This document shows, one piece after another, positions 1 through 8,581 of a DNA stretch of 22,139 bases. The translations under genes and the position numbers were made by a program. Within the stretch, counting starts at the first letter, position 1. Each line of letters opens with the position of its first letter. The DNA is from a virus, in IMG/VR virus record IMGVR_UViG_3300007512_000225, positions 1 to 22,139 of that record; one strand, 5' to 3'. The notes under the pieces were generated by a model that was not told where the DNA came from, did no database searches, and saw only the letters and a program-made list of their open reading frames with translations.

Positions 1-122
1 TCACAAATAATACCTTATTTGTTGGTTCGACAAAAGAATTGCAAGATATGGTAAAACAAAATGTTAAACAAATAGAACACAACATGATTGATGCAGAGGT
101 AGTTGATGGCAAACAAGAGTAA
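1..122 (+). CDS. 16: Terminase small subunit gp16, C-terminal end (partial)
   Basis: An open frame enters from the left edge (first full codon at base 3) and stops with TAA at 120-122, giving 39 residues. The segment LFVGSTKELQDMV followed by an acidic tail resembles the C-terminal region I recall for T4-like small terminases, where the small subunit forms a ring that recognises DNA and regulates the packaging motor. The strongest support is position: the frame sits directly before the large terminase gene and overlaps it by 17 bases, as expected for a 16-17 pair that is translationally coupled. Only the tail is present, so the DNA-binding and oligomerisation parts cannot be judged. Identity rests on synteny plus a short motif. 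Confidence 0.6.
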   Translation, partial: TNNTLFVGSTKELQDMVKQNVKQIEHNMIDAEVVDGKQE

Positions 123-1767
123 TCTTTATCTTGGTAACCACAATTTAAAGGCTTCAAATGTTCCTCAAGAATTCACTAAAAAACAGGTTGAGGAATATTT
201 AAAATGTGCGGCCGACCCATTATACTTCATTAAAAGATATGTAAAAATTATTACTCTTGATGAAGGGCTTCAAAAATTTGAACCGTGGGATTTCCAAGAA
301 GACTTATTATCAAAAGTTCATGATAATAGATTTGTAATTTGCAAGTTTCCCCGACAAACAGGCAAATCTACAACGGTTGTTGCATACATTTTACATTATA
401 TCTTATTTAATCCCGAAGTGAATGTTGCTATTCTTGCTAATAAACTTGCAACTGCACGGGAACTTTTAACCCGACTCAAACTTGCATATGAACATCTACC
501 CAAATGGTTGCAACAGGGCATTGAAGAATGGAATAAAACTAATATCGAATTAGAAAATCATTCCAAGGTTATTGCTGCTGCGACTTCATCTAGTGCAGTT
601 CGTGGTGGTTCGTTCAATATGATTTTCCTTGACGAATTTGCATATGTTCCGCCAGGTGTTGCTGAAGAATTCTTCAGTTCGGTTTATCCTACAATTTCAT
701 CTGGTAAAGACACCAAAGTTCTAATCGTATCAACACCTAAAGGACTTAATATGTTCTATAAGATGTGGATTGATGCAGAAGAAGGACGAAGTGAATATAT
801 TCCGATAGAAGTTCATTGGAATCAAGTTCCCGGCCGGGACGAAAAGTGGAAGAAACAAACTATTGCCAATACAAGCGAAGAACAATTCCGATGTGAATTT
901 GAATGTGACTTCATTGGTAGTACTCAAACACTTATTGACCCCAAAAAACTCAAGTGTCTAACATGGAAGACACCAATTGAAAAAACAGATGATGGTCTTA
1001 AAATATACGAAAAGTCCAAAGAAGACCACCAATATGTAATGTGCGTTGATGTTTCAAGAGGACAAGAAATTGATTATCATGCAATAGTTGTTGTTGATAT
1101 CACCGAAACTCCATATAGAGTGGTGTGTACCTTCAAAAATAATAAAATGTCTCCTATGGTTTTGCCTAATGCTGTCTTTATGGTAGGAAACAAATACAAT
1201 ACAGCACATGCACTTATTGAAATTAATGATATTGGAGCTCAAGTTGCAGATATCTTACATCACGACCTAGAATATGATAATATTCTTGTTACATCTGTTC
1301 GTGGAAGAAAAGGTCAAACTCTTGACGGCGGATTTGGCTCTGCACAAAGTCAATTGGGCGTCAGAACCACAAAAGCAGTCAAGAGACTGGGATGTTCTAT
1401 CATAAAATCTATGGTAGAAGAAAACAAAATAATTATTGAAGATTTTGATACAATCGAAGAAATGGTTTCCTTTGTAGCAAAAGCCAATTCATATGAGGCA
1501 GAAAAAGGACATCATGACGATTTAATGATGACATTGGTTCTTTTTGGGTGGTTAACAACCCAATCATACTTTAAAGATTTAACTAACTTTGATTTAAGAA
1601 AGAATCTATTCCAAGAGAAAATACAAAAATTAGAAGATGAGTTAACTCCATTCGGGTTTATAGATGATGGCATTAATATGGAAAATGGGCCGACCATAGA
1701 TATTGATGGAGATGCATGGTATGGTATCAGCAAAGATGATGATCGTGACCATGACTTTAAATGGTAA
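106..1767 (+). CDS. 17: Terminase large subunit gp17 (packaging ATPase/nuclease)
   Basis: This is the motor that translocates DNA into the prohead and cuts the concatemer. The protein has 553 residues (T4 gp17 has 610). An N-terminal ATPase domain carries Walker A RQTGKS at residues 83-88, Walker B MIFLDE at 172-177, and the coupling-type motif VSTPKG around 208-213. The C-terminal RNase H-fold nuclease shows the acidic residues D315 (in CVDVSRG), E372 (in LIEINDIG) and D471/D472 (in GHHDDLMMT), matching the catalytic triad pattern of the family. I chose ATG 106 rather than the TTG three bases earlier because a GAGGT ribosome site (96-100) is well spaced to it. The gene overlaps the end of gp16 and is followed by a 72-base gap with a late promoter. 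The acidic C-terminal tail (DKDDDRDHD-like) is ordinary for phage packaging proteins. Confidence 0.97.
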   Translation: MANKSNLYLGNHNLKASNVPQEFTKKQVEEYLKCAADPLYFIKRYVKIITLDEGLQKFEPWDFQEDLLSKVHDNRFVICKFPRQTGKSTTVVAYILHYILFNPEVNVAILANKLATARELLTRLKLAYEHLPKWLQQGIEEWNKTNIELENHSKVIAAATSSSAVRGGSFNMIFLDEFAYVPPGVAEEFFSSVYPTISSGKDTKVLIVSTPKGLNMFYKMWIDAEEGRSEYIPIEVHWNQVPGRDEKWKKQTIANTSEEQFRCEFECDFIGSTQTLIDPKKLKCLTWKTPIEKTDDGLKIYEKSKEDHQYVMCVDVSRGQEIDYHAIVVVDITETPYRVVCTFKNNKMSPMVLPNAVFMVGNKYNTAHALIEINDIGAQVADILHHDLEYDNILVTSVRGRKGQTLDGGFGSAQSQLGVRTTKAVKRLGCSIIKSMVEENKIIIEDFDTIEEMVSFVAKANSYEAEKGHHDDLMMTLVLFGWLTTQSYFKDLTNFDLRKNLFQEKIQKLEDELTPFGFIDDGINMENGPTIDIDGDAWYGISKDDDRDHDFKW

Positions 1768-1786
1768 ATGTCGAATTGTTGCAAAT

Positions 1787-1794
1787 TATAAATA
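1787..1794 (+). promoter_or_regulatory. T4-type late promoter (TATAAATA) for gp18
   Basis: Exact TATAAATA, the consensus late promoter box recognised by the gp55 late sigma factor in T4-like phages. It sits in the 72-base gap between gp17 and gp18. Initiation would be expected near 1800, giving a leader of about 40 bases that contains the strong ribosome site AAGGAGAG at 1827-1834. gp55 and its clamp coactivator gp45 are encoded in this same window, so the recognition machinery is present. Confidence 0.85.
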
Positions 1795-1839
1795 TCTCTG
1801 AACACCCGCTCAGACGAGTTAACTTTAAGGAGAGATAAT

Positions 1840-3780
1840 ATGGGATTCCAAGTCAGCCCAGGCGTAAATGTAAAAGAAATTGACCTGACCACCATAATCC
1901 CAGCAGTGGCCACTACAAGTGGCGGTATTGCTGGTGCATTCCAATGGGGGCCAGCCAAACAACGAATACTTGTGGATAGTGAAGCAAATCTCCGTGATCT
2001 CTTTGGTGATCCAAATGATGACACATACGAATATTTCTTCACCGCTGCAAATTTCCTTGCCTATGGAAATAATCTACAAGTAGTCCGTGTATGTGGTGCA
2101 GCAGCAAAGAATGCTGGTGATGCCGCAGGACTATTAATCAACAACGATGAACACTACGATAGTATCAGTAACTTTACTTCGAACAATTGGGTTGCTAAAT
2201 ATCCCGGCGTTCTAGGAAACAGTCTAAAGGTTTCAACCTGTGACAGTTCTGCTGCATTCTCAAGTTCACTTTCGGGTGTTCAAGGTTTATGTGCAGCTGC
2301 ATCAGTCGGTGCAACATCACTCCACCTTGGGTTGGGTTCGACCGGCTCGCTGTCGGTTGGAGATGCTCTAGTAATTGTTGATGCTACAACAGGCGAACAT
2401 GATGCCGTAAAAGTTACTGCTCTTTCGTCTGCTGCACATGGAGCGACCGCAACTATCACTCCTGCACTAACAAAAGCACTAACTGCTGGCGCAACTGTAA
2501 CTCGCAAGTGGGGATTCTACAATAATGTAGACTCTGCTCCCGGCACATCCGATTGGTCAACAAAGAACAACAATGCAACTTCACTCGATGAACTTCATGT
2601 AGTTGTCTATGATGCAGATGGTAAGTGGTCTGGTACAGAAGGAACCGTTCTTGAAGCGTGGCCATTTATGTCTAAGGCATCAAATGCACGAACAGACCAA
2701 GGTGGAGTCAACTACTACAAAGAAAAACTTAACAAGGCTTCTAAGTACATCTACTGGGGTGGACATGTTGGTAGTACCAACACCGCATGGGGTTCTGCTC
2801 TGACAGGTGGAAGTGTGTTCGGAACGAATGACACAGCAGACTATTCAGCACTTGCTGGTGGTGTGGATGACAACGGCGCAGCTGCAATTAACAATGATAT
2901 TCTTGATGTTGACCAAGGTTACGACCTATTCAAAGATGCAGAAACAGTCGATGTTTCACTTCTACTCGGTGGGCCTGGTAATGCCGCAAATGGTCAATTC
3001 TTAATTGACGAAGTTTGCGACAAGAGAAAAGATTGCGTTGCATTCCTTTCACCACAGTCATCAGATGTTGTTGATGTTCTGAACACTACCACACAAAAAG
3101 ATAATGTTATCACATATCGAAACACGACACTGAACAGAAGTTCTTCGTATGCTGTTCTTGATAGTGGTTACAAATATCAATTCGACCGTTACAACGATGT
3201 TTTCCGCAATGTTCCCCTTAATGGTGATGTTGCAGGACTTTGTGTAAGGACTGATGAAGTTGCTGACCCTTGGTTCTCCCCTGCTGGATTCAACAGAGGA
3301 CAAATCAAGAGAATCACACGACTTTCATTCAATCCAAGAAAAGCACATCGTGATGCACTTTATAAAGAAGGAGTCAACCCAGTTGTTTCCTTCCCCGGCC
3401 AAGGTGTTGTACTCTTCGGTGATAAAACACTTCAGGTAAAACCAAGTGCATTCGACCGAATTAATGTTCGTAGATTGTTCATTGTTCTTGAGAAGGCAAT
3501 CGCAACTGCTGCTAAATTCCAACTCTTTGAACTTAATGATTCATTCACTCGAGCACAATTCCGAAATATGGTTGAACCCTTCCTCCGTGATATTCAAGGA
3601 CGAAGAGGTATCACCGACTTCAAAGTTGTGTGTGACGAATCAAACAACACTGGAGAGGTTATAGATAGAAATGAGTTTGTTGCAGACATTTATGTGAAAC
3701 CTGCTCGTTCAATTAACTTCATTCAACTTAACTTCATTGCAACCCGTACTGGCGTGGACTTCTCAGAGTTAACAGGCTAA
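1840..3780 (+). CDS. 18: Contractile tail sheath protein gp18
   Basis: This is the subunit of the contractile tail sheath. It has 646 residues (T4 gp18 has 659). The N-terminus MGFQVSPGVNVKEIDLTT is the typical opening of myovirus sheath proteins. The C-terminal third (RLSFNPRKAHRDAL..., VVLFGDKTLQ, FDRINVRRLFIVLEKAI, and a final segment ending in FSELTG) is the conserved sheath core that packs on the tube. Residues about 142-232 form an alanine-, glycine- and threonine-rich segment that looks like a surface insertion domain; its DNA is visibly richer in G+C than the flanks. The start at ATG 1840 is fixed by AAGGAGAG at 1827-1834. A late promoter lies just upstream. gp19 follows after 17 bases with its own ribosome site, as expected for an abundant structural pair. 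Confidence 0.96.
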   Translation: MGFQVSPGVNVKEIDLTTIIPAVATTSGGIAGAFQWGPAKQRILVDSEANLRDLFGDPNDDTYEYFFTAANFLAYGNNLQVVRVCGAAAKNAGDAAGLLINNDEHYDSISNFTSNNWVAKYPGVLGNSLKVSTCDSSAAFSSSLSGVQGLCAAASVGATSLHLGLGSTGSLSVGDALVIVDATTGEHDAVKVTALSSAAHGATATITPALTKALTAGATVTRKWGFYNNVDSAPGTSDWSTKNNNATSLDELHVVVYDADGKWSGTEGTVLEAWPFMSKASNARTDQGGVNYYKEKLNKASKYIYWGGHVGSTNTAWGSALTGGSVFGTNDTADYSALAGGVDDNGAAAINNDILDVDQGYDLFKDAETVDVSLLLGGPGNAANGQFLIDEVCDKRKDCVAFLSPQSSDVVDVLNTTTQKDNVITYRNTTLNRSSSYAVLDSGYKYQFDRYNDVFRNVPLNGDVAGLCVRTDEVADPWFSPAGFNRGQIKRITRLSFNPRKAHRDALYKEGVNPVVSFPGQGVVLFGDKTLQVKPSAFDRINVRRLFIVLEKAIATAAKFQLFELNDSFTRAQFRNMVEPFLRDIQGRRGITDFKVVCDESNNTGEVIDRNEFVADIYVKPARSINFIQLNFIATRTGVDFSELTG

Positions 3781-3797
3781 ATTAAAGGAGAGAAATT

Positions 3798-4337
3798 ATG
3801 CGTATTGATGAATTTAAAGGAAGACTCCGTGGTGGAGGCGCTCGTGCTAACCTCTTCCGCTGTAATGTATTCTTTCCTGCCGTAGTTAACCAACAGGGAG
3901 ATGCTGCCGAGGAGATTCAATTCTTAGCACGGTCGGCATCTTTGCCAGGTTCGACTATTGAAGTGGGAGAAATTCCTTTCCGTGGAAGAACATTAAAAAT
4001 TCCCGGCAACAGAACTTTTGAAGCATGGACTTTAACTGTCTATAATGACACGGATTTTAATATTCGTAATACATTTGAAAACTGGTCGGATGCAATCAAC
4101 ACACATGTTGGTAATGTTCAACGAGTTCCCGGCAACAATGTCTTCTCAGACCTCTTCCAAAGAGCGTCAGTTGACCAGTTGGATGGACAAGGAAATGTAA
4201 TCAAAAGTTATACTTTCGAAAATGTTTGGCCTTCATCGGTCGGTTCAATTGAATTAAGTTATGACGCTACAGCAGAAATTGAACAATTTGAAGTGACATT
4301 AGAGTATTCCCATTGGGAGTCTGATACGACTAACTGA
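3798..4337 (+). CDS. 19: Tail tube protein gp19
   Basis: This is the subunit of the inner tail tube through which DNA passes. It has 179 residues, slightly longer than T4 gp19 (163). It has the tube-protein pattern: an N-terminal section with NLFRCNVFFP, then LARSASLPGSTIEVGEIPF with GRTLKIPGNRTFEAWTLTVY, then a central helix (FENWSDAINTH), and a C-terminal beta section ending with EVTLEYSHWES. These are hallmarks of the gp19-type tube fold. The start ATG 3798 follows AAAGGAGAG. No promoter or terminator separates it from gp18, so both are probably read on the gp18 late transcript. A second, more divergent tube-fold protein occurs at 10153-10809. Confidence 0.93.
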   Translation: MRIDEFKGRLRGGGARANLFRCNVFFPAVVNQQGDAAEEIQFLARSASLPGSTIEVGEIPFRGRTLKIPGNRTFEAWTLTVYNDTDFNIRNTFENWSDAINTHVGNVQRVPGNNVFSDLFQRASVDQLDGQGNVIKSYTFENVWPSSVGSIELSYDATAEIEQFEVTLEYSHWESDTTN

Positions 4338-4350
4338 CGGATTCCCCGTC
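4336..4350 (+). other. Short hairpin after gp19 stop
   Basis: GACGG (4336-4340) and CCGTC (4346-4350) form a 5-bp stem with a 5-base loop that begins inside the gp19 stop codon. The following bases TTGTAAAATC are a poor T-tract, so this is at most a weak terminator or a pause/RNA-processing site between the very abundant tube mRNA and the low-copy portal gene. Confidence 0.3.
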
Positions 4351-4374
4351 TTGTAAAATCAAGGATATTATATT

Positions 4375-5904
4375 ATGGCAATTAACTTTTTCGGTTTTTC
4401 TGTAAGTAGAAATAAAACACAACCAGAAGCCCCAACTGCTCCTATTAAATCGTTTGCTCCACCAGAAGCAGATGATGGTGCGGCTCTTATTGAAGCCGGC
4501 GGTCTTTATGGTCAATATGTTGACCTAGACGGAACGATTAAAAACGATATTGATATGATTATCAAATATCGTTCGATGATTTTACATCACGAAGTCGATG
4601 CTGCAGTTGCCGATATTGTTAACGAAGCCGTAATTACAACCGAATCAAAACCACCTGTTCAACTAGTTTTAGACGATGTTGAACTTTCTGATAATATCAA
4701 AGAGACTATGACAGAAGAGTTTGATAAAATTCTTCACCTTTTAGATTTTAATCGGAGAGGTGATGAGATTTTCCGAAAATGGTATATTGATAGTCGGCTA
4801 TATTATCACACTATTATCGATGAAAAACATCCAAAAAAAGGTATTCAAGAACTTCGTCCTATCGACCCAACTAAAATTCGAAAAGTTAAAGAGATTAAAA
4901 AAGATAAAATGTCTCTTAAAGGGCCAGGTGGTGCCTCAGGTGAAACATCGCTTATAACAGGACATTCTGAATATTACATTTTTAATGATAAAGGTAATCC
5001 ATATGAAGGGTTTGGAACAAATCTTAAGATTTATCCCGACAGTATCATATACACCCACTCAGGACTTTATGACTATCCGAATAAAAGAATTGTTGGATAC
5101 CTACACAAAGCAATCAAACCACTTAATCAATTAAGAATGATTGAAGATTCTGTTGTTATCTACAGAATTGCTCGTGCTCCCGAAAGACGAATATTCTATA
5201 TCGATGTTGGTTCACTTCCAAAGATGAAGGCAGAACAATATCTTCGTGATATTATGAATCGTTATCGTAATAAACTGGTGTATAATGCAAACACTGGTGA
5301 AATTGCAGATGATGCTAATCACATGTCCATGCTTGAAGATTTCTGGTTACCACGAAGAGAAGGTGGTAAAGGTACAGAAATTTCTACACTTGATGGTGGT
5401 CAAAACCTTGGTGAAATGGAAGATGTTGAATACTTCCAAAAGAAACTTTATAGAGCATTAGATGTTCCATCCACAAGATTAGAAGCAGATAACGGATTCA
5501 ATATGGGCCGTGCTTCTGAAATTAGTCGTGATGAACTTAAATTTTCTAAGTTTATTGATAGACTGAGAAATAGATTTTCACTACTCTTCATTGAAACTTT
5601 ACGATCACAACTTCTTTTAAAGGGTGTAATGAAGGAAGAAGATTTTACTGCTATCCGACAAGACATTCAATTTAAATATTTAAAAGACTCTTATTTTGCA
5701 GAATCCAAAGAAACTGAAATTTTAAGAGATCGTTTTGACATTTTAGAAACCGCATCTGAATACATAGGTAAGTACTATTCATTGGAATTTGTTCGTAAAA
5801 ATCTTCTCCGACAAACTGACGAAGAAGTTAAAGAAATGGACAGGCAAATTGCTCGTGAGCGTGAAGAAGGAATGTATAACGACGCCGCATCGGAGATGTA
5901 TTAA
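4375..5904 (+). CDS. 20: Portal vertex protein gp20
   Basis: This is the dodecameric portal that nucleates prohead assembly and docks the packaging motor and tail. It has 509 residues (T4 gp20 has 524). Recognisable family blocks include the LYGQYVDLDG region near residue 45, the segment around residue 71-90 (HHEVDAAVADIVNEAV), the invariant-looking RIFYIDVGSLPK at 272-283, and NGFNMGRASEISRDELKF near 380, all in the order seen in T4-like portals. The N-terminal 35 residues are proline-rich and variable. ATG 4375 is preceded by AAGGAT. The stop overlaps the next ATG (TAATG), so the downstream core gene is coupled to it. No separate late promoter is visible, which fits the low copy number needed. 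Confidence 0.97.
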   Translation: MAINFFGFSVSRNKTQPEAPTAPIKSFAPPEADDGAALIEAGGLYGQYVDLDGTIKNDIDMIIKYRSMILHHEVDAAVADIVNEAVITTESKPPVQLVLDDVELSDNIKETMTEEFDKILHLLDFNRRGDEIFRKWYIDSRLYYHTIIDEKHPKKGIQELRPIDPTKIRKVKEIKKDKMSLKGPGGASGETSLITGHSEYYIFNDKGNPYEGFGTNLKIYPDSIIYTHSGLYDYPNKRIVGYLHKAIKPLNQLRMIEDSVVIYRIARAPERRIFYIDVGSLPKMKAEQYLRDIMNRYRNKLVYNANTGEIADDANHMSMLEDFWLPRREGGKGTEISTLDGGQNLGEMEDVEYFQKKLYRALDVPSTRLEADNGFNMGRASEISRDELKFSKFIDRLRNRFSLLFIETLRSQLLLKGVMKEEDFTAIRQDIQFKYLKDSYFAESKETEILRDRFDILETASEYIGKYYSLEFVRKNLLRQTDEEVKEMDRQIAREREEGMYNDAASEMY

Positions 5905-6377
5905 TGACTATTCACTCATCTAACATGGTTGATTCACTGGAATCTGGAGATATCACTCGGTTTAAACAAGACTTTGAGCAGAGAATCTGTGAATTAATTG
6001 TTGACAAAGTAGAAGAAAAGAAATCTTCTATTATGCAAAGTGTTCACGAACAAGAGGAAGAAGCAGAGGCAGGCCCTCAAATTGACGGTGGAGCAGATGA
6101 TTCTCTCCTTGCTGACCCCGCAATGTCAAAAGAATATTTTCTTAAAACAATTGAACATGAAGGACATGAAATTACATTAAAGAAATTGGGATTAGGCCCA
6201 ACAAAACCTATTGTAGTTCATGTTGATGGAAAAAGGTGGGAACTATTCCCTGGCCCCAAAGTTGCTGAAAAACAAGCAAAACAATATGTTTCTACTCTGA
6301 AGGAAAAAGAACCCGTGAAAAAAGATGAAGAAAAATCGTCCGAAGACGAGAAAAATATAAATAAGGATGAAACCTAA
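5904..6377 (+). CDS. Acidic prohead-core candidate (gp67/68 position)
   Basis: A 157-residue protein whose ATG shares its A with the gp20 stop. It is rich in Glu, Lys and Asp: an N-terminal helical part, an EQEEEAEAG acidic patch near residue 50, a more folded-looking middle with KKLGLGPTKPIVVHVDGKRWELFPGPK, and a highly charged C-terminal tail. In T4 the two genes between portal and protease are 67 and 68, small charged prohead-core proteins processed by gp21. This gene has the same place and character. I cannot align it residue by residue with T4 gp67 or gp68, so the name is left open. A late promoter for the next gene is embedded in its last codons. Confidence 0.6.
   Translation: MTIHSSNMVDSLESGDITRFKQDFEQRICELIVDKVEEKKSSIMQSVHEQEEEAEAGPQIDGGADDSLLADPAMSKEYFLKTIEHEGHEITLKKLGLGPTKPIVVHVDGKRWELFPGPKVAEKQAKQYVSTLKEKEPVKKDEEKSSEDEKNINKDET
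6356..6363 (+). promoter_or_regulatory. T4-type late promoter (TATAAATA) inside the end of the upstream gene
   Basis: Exact TATAAATA lies in the last codons of the preceding core gene. Initiation near 6370 would give a transcript that starts just before the ribosome site AAAAGGGA (6376-6383) of the next core gene. This placement is one reason to prefer the ATG at 6391 over the one at 6367. Confidence 0.7.
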
Positions 6378-6390
6378 AAGGGAACTACAC

Positions 6391-6696
6391 ATGTTTAAAC
6401 AAAAAGCAATCATTAATGCCGTCAGTCTTGATGAACTCTCTGAAGCCCGTGAGATGATCAACCAATGTCTTCTTGAAAAAGTTGATGTAAGAATCAATGA
6501 CCTGAAAGAAAGTTTCCGTCTTTTAGAAAAGAAGGACGAAGAAGTAGAAGAAGAAACCGAATATCAAAAGTTCTTTAAAAAGGCTTTAGATAAGTTTGGT
6601 GTTTCATCTCCTGATGAATTCGAAGACGAAGAAAAGAAGAAAGAATTCTTCAATTATGTCGATAAAGAATGGAAAGGCGATAACGAAGAAGACTGA
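6391..6696 (+). CDS. Prohead-core candidate (gp68-like position)
   Basis: A 101-residue charged helical protein. The N-terminal half (AVSLDELSEAREMINQ...) looks alpha-helical. The C-terminal half has EYQKFFKKALDKFGVSSP and KKKEFFNYVDKEWKG, a pattern I associate with the small core protein before the protease in marine T4-like phages. An upstream in-frame ATG at 6367 would add eight residues and overlap the previous gene. I prefer 6391 because AAAAGGGA is ideally spaced to it and the late transcript should start near 6370. The TGA stop overlaps the gp21 ATG by one base, which ties its translation to the protease. The probable role is in the scaffold core; the exact T4 counterpart is uncertain. 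Confidence 0.6.
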   Translation: MFKQKAIINAVSLDELSEAREMINQCLLEKVDVRINDLKESFRLLEKKDEEVEEETEYQKFFKKALDKFGVSSPDEFEDEEKKKEFFNYVDKEWKGDNEED

Positions 6697-7346
6697 TGAA
6701 ACTTATAACCGAAACAATTGAAAATGTTCAACTCATCTGTGAAGATTCTAACGGAAAGAAAGAATACTTCATCGAGGGTGTTTTTATGCAGGCCGAAAAG
6801 AAGAACAAAAATGGTCGTGTATATCCAAAAGACACATTAATGAAAGAAGTTGGTCGGTATGTTAAAGAATATGTGGATAAAAATAGAGCAATGGGTGAAC
6901 TTGGTCATCCCGAAGGCCCAACGGTAAATTTAGAACGAGTATCTCACCTTATTAAAGAACTTCGTGTTGAAGGAACTGATGTCCTTGGTAAAGCAAAAAT
7001 CATGGACACACCATATGGAAAAATCGTCAAGAATTTAATTGACGAAGGTACTAATTTAGGTGTTTCATCCCGTGGAATGGGATCACTAAAAAATAAGAAT
7101 GGAATTAATGAAGTCCAAAAAGATTTCATGCTTGCGGCTGTAGATATCGTTTCTGACCCGTCTGCTCCTGACGCTTTTGTAGAAGGTGTTATGGAGGGAC
7201 GAGAATGGATTTGGGAAAATGGTATCATTAAAGCAGTTGAAATTGAAGAATATAAAAGGTCTATTGAATCGGCATCTGCCCGAGAACTACAAGAAGCGAA
7301 GATAAATGCTTTTGAGAATTTCTTAAATAGACTTCGAAATATTTGA
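6696..7346 (+). CDS. 21: Prohead core protease gp21
   Basis: This is the serine-type protease that matures the T4-like prohead by cleaving the scaffold, core proteins and capsid N-terminus. It has 216 residues (T4 gp21 has 212). Visible family features are GRVYPKDTL near residue 40, MGELGHPEG with H71 as probable catalytic His, and LGVSSRGMGS with S124 (or S125) as probable nucleophile, followed by DIVSDPSAPDAFVEG. These blocks have the order and spacing of the herpesvirus-assemblin-like phage prohead proteases. The ATG overlaps the stop of the preceding core gene by one base. Probable cleavage targets encoded next door are gp22 and gp23 (for example after LHE at residue 60 of gp23). Confidence 0.95.
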   Translation: MKLITETIENVQLICEDSNGKKEYFIEGVFMQAEKKNKNGRVYPKDTLMKEVGRYVKEYVDKNRAMGELGHPEGPTVNLERVSHLIKELRVEGTDVLGKAKIMDTPYGKIVKNLIDEGTNLGVSSRGMGSLKNKNGINEVQKDFMLAAVDIVSDPSAPDAFVEGVMEGREWIWENGIIKAVEIEEYKRSIESASARELQEAKINAFENFLNRLRNI

Positions 7347-7349
7347 AAT

Positions 7350-7357
7350 TATAAATA
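7350..7357 (+). promoter_or_regulatory. T4-type late promoter (TATAAATA) for gp22
   Basis: Exact TATAAATA begins four bases after the gp21 stop, in the 45-base gap before gp22. Initiation would be around 7363, just ahead of the ribosome site AAGGAG at 7378-7383. It gives the scaffold, and by read-through the capsid gene, a strong late transcript. Confidence 0.85.
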
Positions 7358-7391
7358 AGTACTAGATAGGACACTAAAAGGAGCTCAATCG

Positions 7392-8546
7392 ATGGCCAAT
7401 ACAAACGATCCAATCCAAACCGCAAAAGACATCCTTGAGCGGGTTAAGACAAAAAATGTCGAGGAAAGTAAAACTATGACTAAAGAAATGGAAAAAGTGC
7501 GTGAAATGATGACCGCTCGGGAAGCCGAGGAGTCTGATATTAAAGAAACTCTTGAAAAGATGGCAAAGATGACCGAAGAGGAAATCAAAGAACTTCTTAA
7601 GAAAGAATCTGGCCTCGCAAACGAAGCAAAAATTGATGAAATTGATGTTCATAGTGGACAACCCAAAAACGAGGACGAACTCGAAGAGGCTGAAACTATT
7701 ATCGATGTTGACGATGCTGAAGTGCCCGGCGCCAAAGCAACCGAACCTCCAAAAGGCAAGAAGAAAATGAAAGAACCTAAGATGTCTGCATCTGATGCTT
7801 CAGGAAAAATTGATACTCCCAAGATGAAGGAGCATGTTGATGCTATCTTCGGTGGTGAAGAACTTTCTGAAGAGTTTAGAACCAAGGCAACTACTATCTT
7901 TGAAGCAGCCGTTTCAGAACGAGTCAACGCAATCAATGAAGAATTACATACAGAGTACGCAGAGAAGCTCGATGAGGCCATCGAAACTACCAAAGAAGAG
8001 CTCTCTAAGAAACTCGATGATTATCTCGGTTATGTCGTAGAAGAGTGGATGAAAGAAAATGAACTCGCTCTCGAACTTGGCATTAAGAGTGAACTCGCAG
8101 AAAGTTTCCTTACTGGACTTCATGGACTCTTTGAGTCTCATTATATCAGCGTTCCTGATGAGAAGACTGATCTTCTCGAAGAACTCGTTGGTAAAGTTTC
8201 AGAATTAGAAGGACATTTAAACGATTCCCTAGAAAAGAATGTGGAACTCCGAAAAGGATTGATTGAAGCACGATGTGTTGAAATCTTTGCTGAAGTTTCA
8301 AAGGGACTTGTTGATACAGAAATTGAAAAGTTCAATGCCCTCTCCGAAGGTATTGAATTTGAAACAGAGGAACAGTATAAAGAGAAGTTAACGGTTCTCC
8401 GTGAAAGTTACTTCAGTGATGCTGTTTCTGTTGTTACGGAAGATTCAGAAGTAGAAGAAAATACTGCTGTATCTGCTACACCTTCGGGGAATAGTGTGAT
8501 GGACAGGTATGCAACTGCCATCTCAGATCAAATCAAGAAACTCTAA
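7392..8546 (+). CDS. 22: Prohead scaffolding core protein gp22
   Basis: This is the main internal scaffold of the prohead. It has 384 residues, clearly longer than T4 gp22 (269), and consists almost wholly of charged, helix-forming sequence rich in Glu and Lys, with long coiled-coil-like stretches (residues about 10-80 and 160-350). A proline/lysine-rich linker (EPPKGKKKMKEPKMSASDAS) falls near residues 118-137. A tail with SATPSGNSVMDRYATAIS is typical of the C-terminus of scaffold proteins next to gp23. ATG 7392 follows AAGGAG. The gene lies between the protease and its other main substrate gp23. Assignment rests on composition, position and tail; scaffold sequences diverge fast, so the extra length is not alarming. 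Confidence 0.88.
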   Translation: MANTNDPIQTAKDILERVKTKNVEESKTMTKEMEKVREMMTAREAEESDIKETLEKMAKMTEEEIKELLKKESGLANEAKIDEIDVHSGQPKNEDELEEAETIIDVDDAEVPGAKATEPPKGKKKMKEPKMSASDASGKIDTPKMKEHVDAIFGGEELSEEFRTKATTIFEAAVSERVNAINEELHTEYAEKLDEAIETTKEELSKKLDDYLGYVVEEWMKENELALELGIKSELAESFLTGLHGLFESHYISVPDEKTDLLEELVGKVSELEGHLNDSLEKNVELRKGLIEARCVEIFAEVSKGLVDTEIEKFNALSEGIEFETEEQYKEKLTVLRESYFSDAVSVVTEDSEVEENTAVSATPSGNSVMDRYATAISDQIKKL

Positions 8547-8548
8547 TT

Positions 8549-8556
8549 TATACATA
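8549..8556 (+). promoter_or_regulatory. Possible variant late promoter (TATACATA) for gp23
   Basis: TATACATA differs from the late consensus at one position and lies in the 35-base gap before the major capsid gene, 13 bases upstream of the AAGGAG ribosome site at 8569-8574. Position favours a promoter and the mismatch argues for weaker activity. gp23 may depend mainly on the gp22 late promoter. Confidence 0.4.
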
Positions 8557-8581
8557 GATTAGATTAAAAAGGAGTCTATTA

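Noticed and set aside
103-105. TTG as the gp17 start
   Set aside because: The ATG immediately after it is better spaced to the GAGGT site.
1512-2042. Antisense 176-codon open frame across the gp17/gp18 junction
   Set aside because: It lies opposite two securely identified genes, has low-complexity Ser-rich text, and no ribosome site or promoter.
7649-7993. Antisense 114-codon frame in gp22
   Set aside because: Serine-rich shadow of Glu/Asp codons in the scaffold gene.
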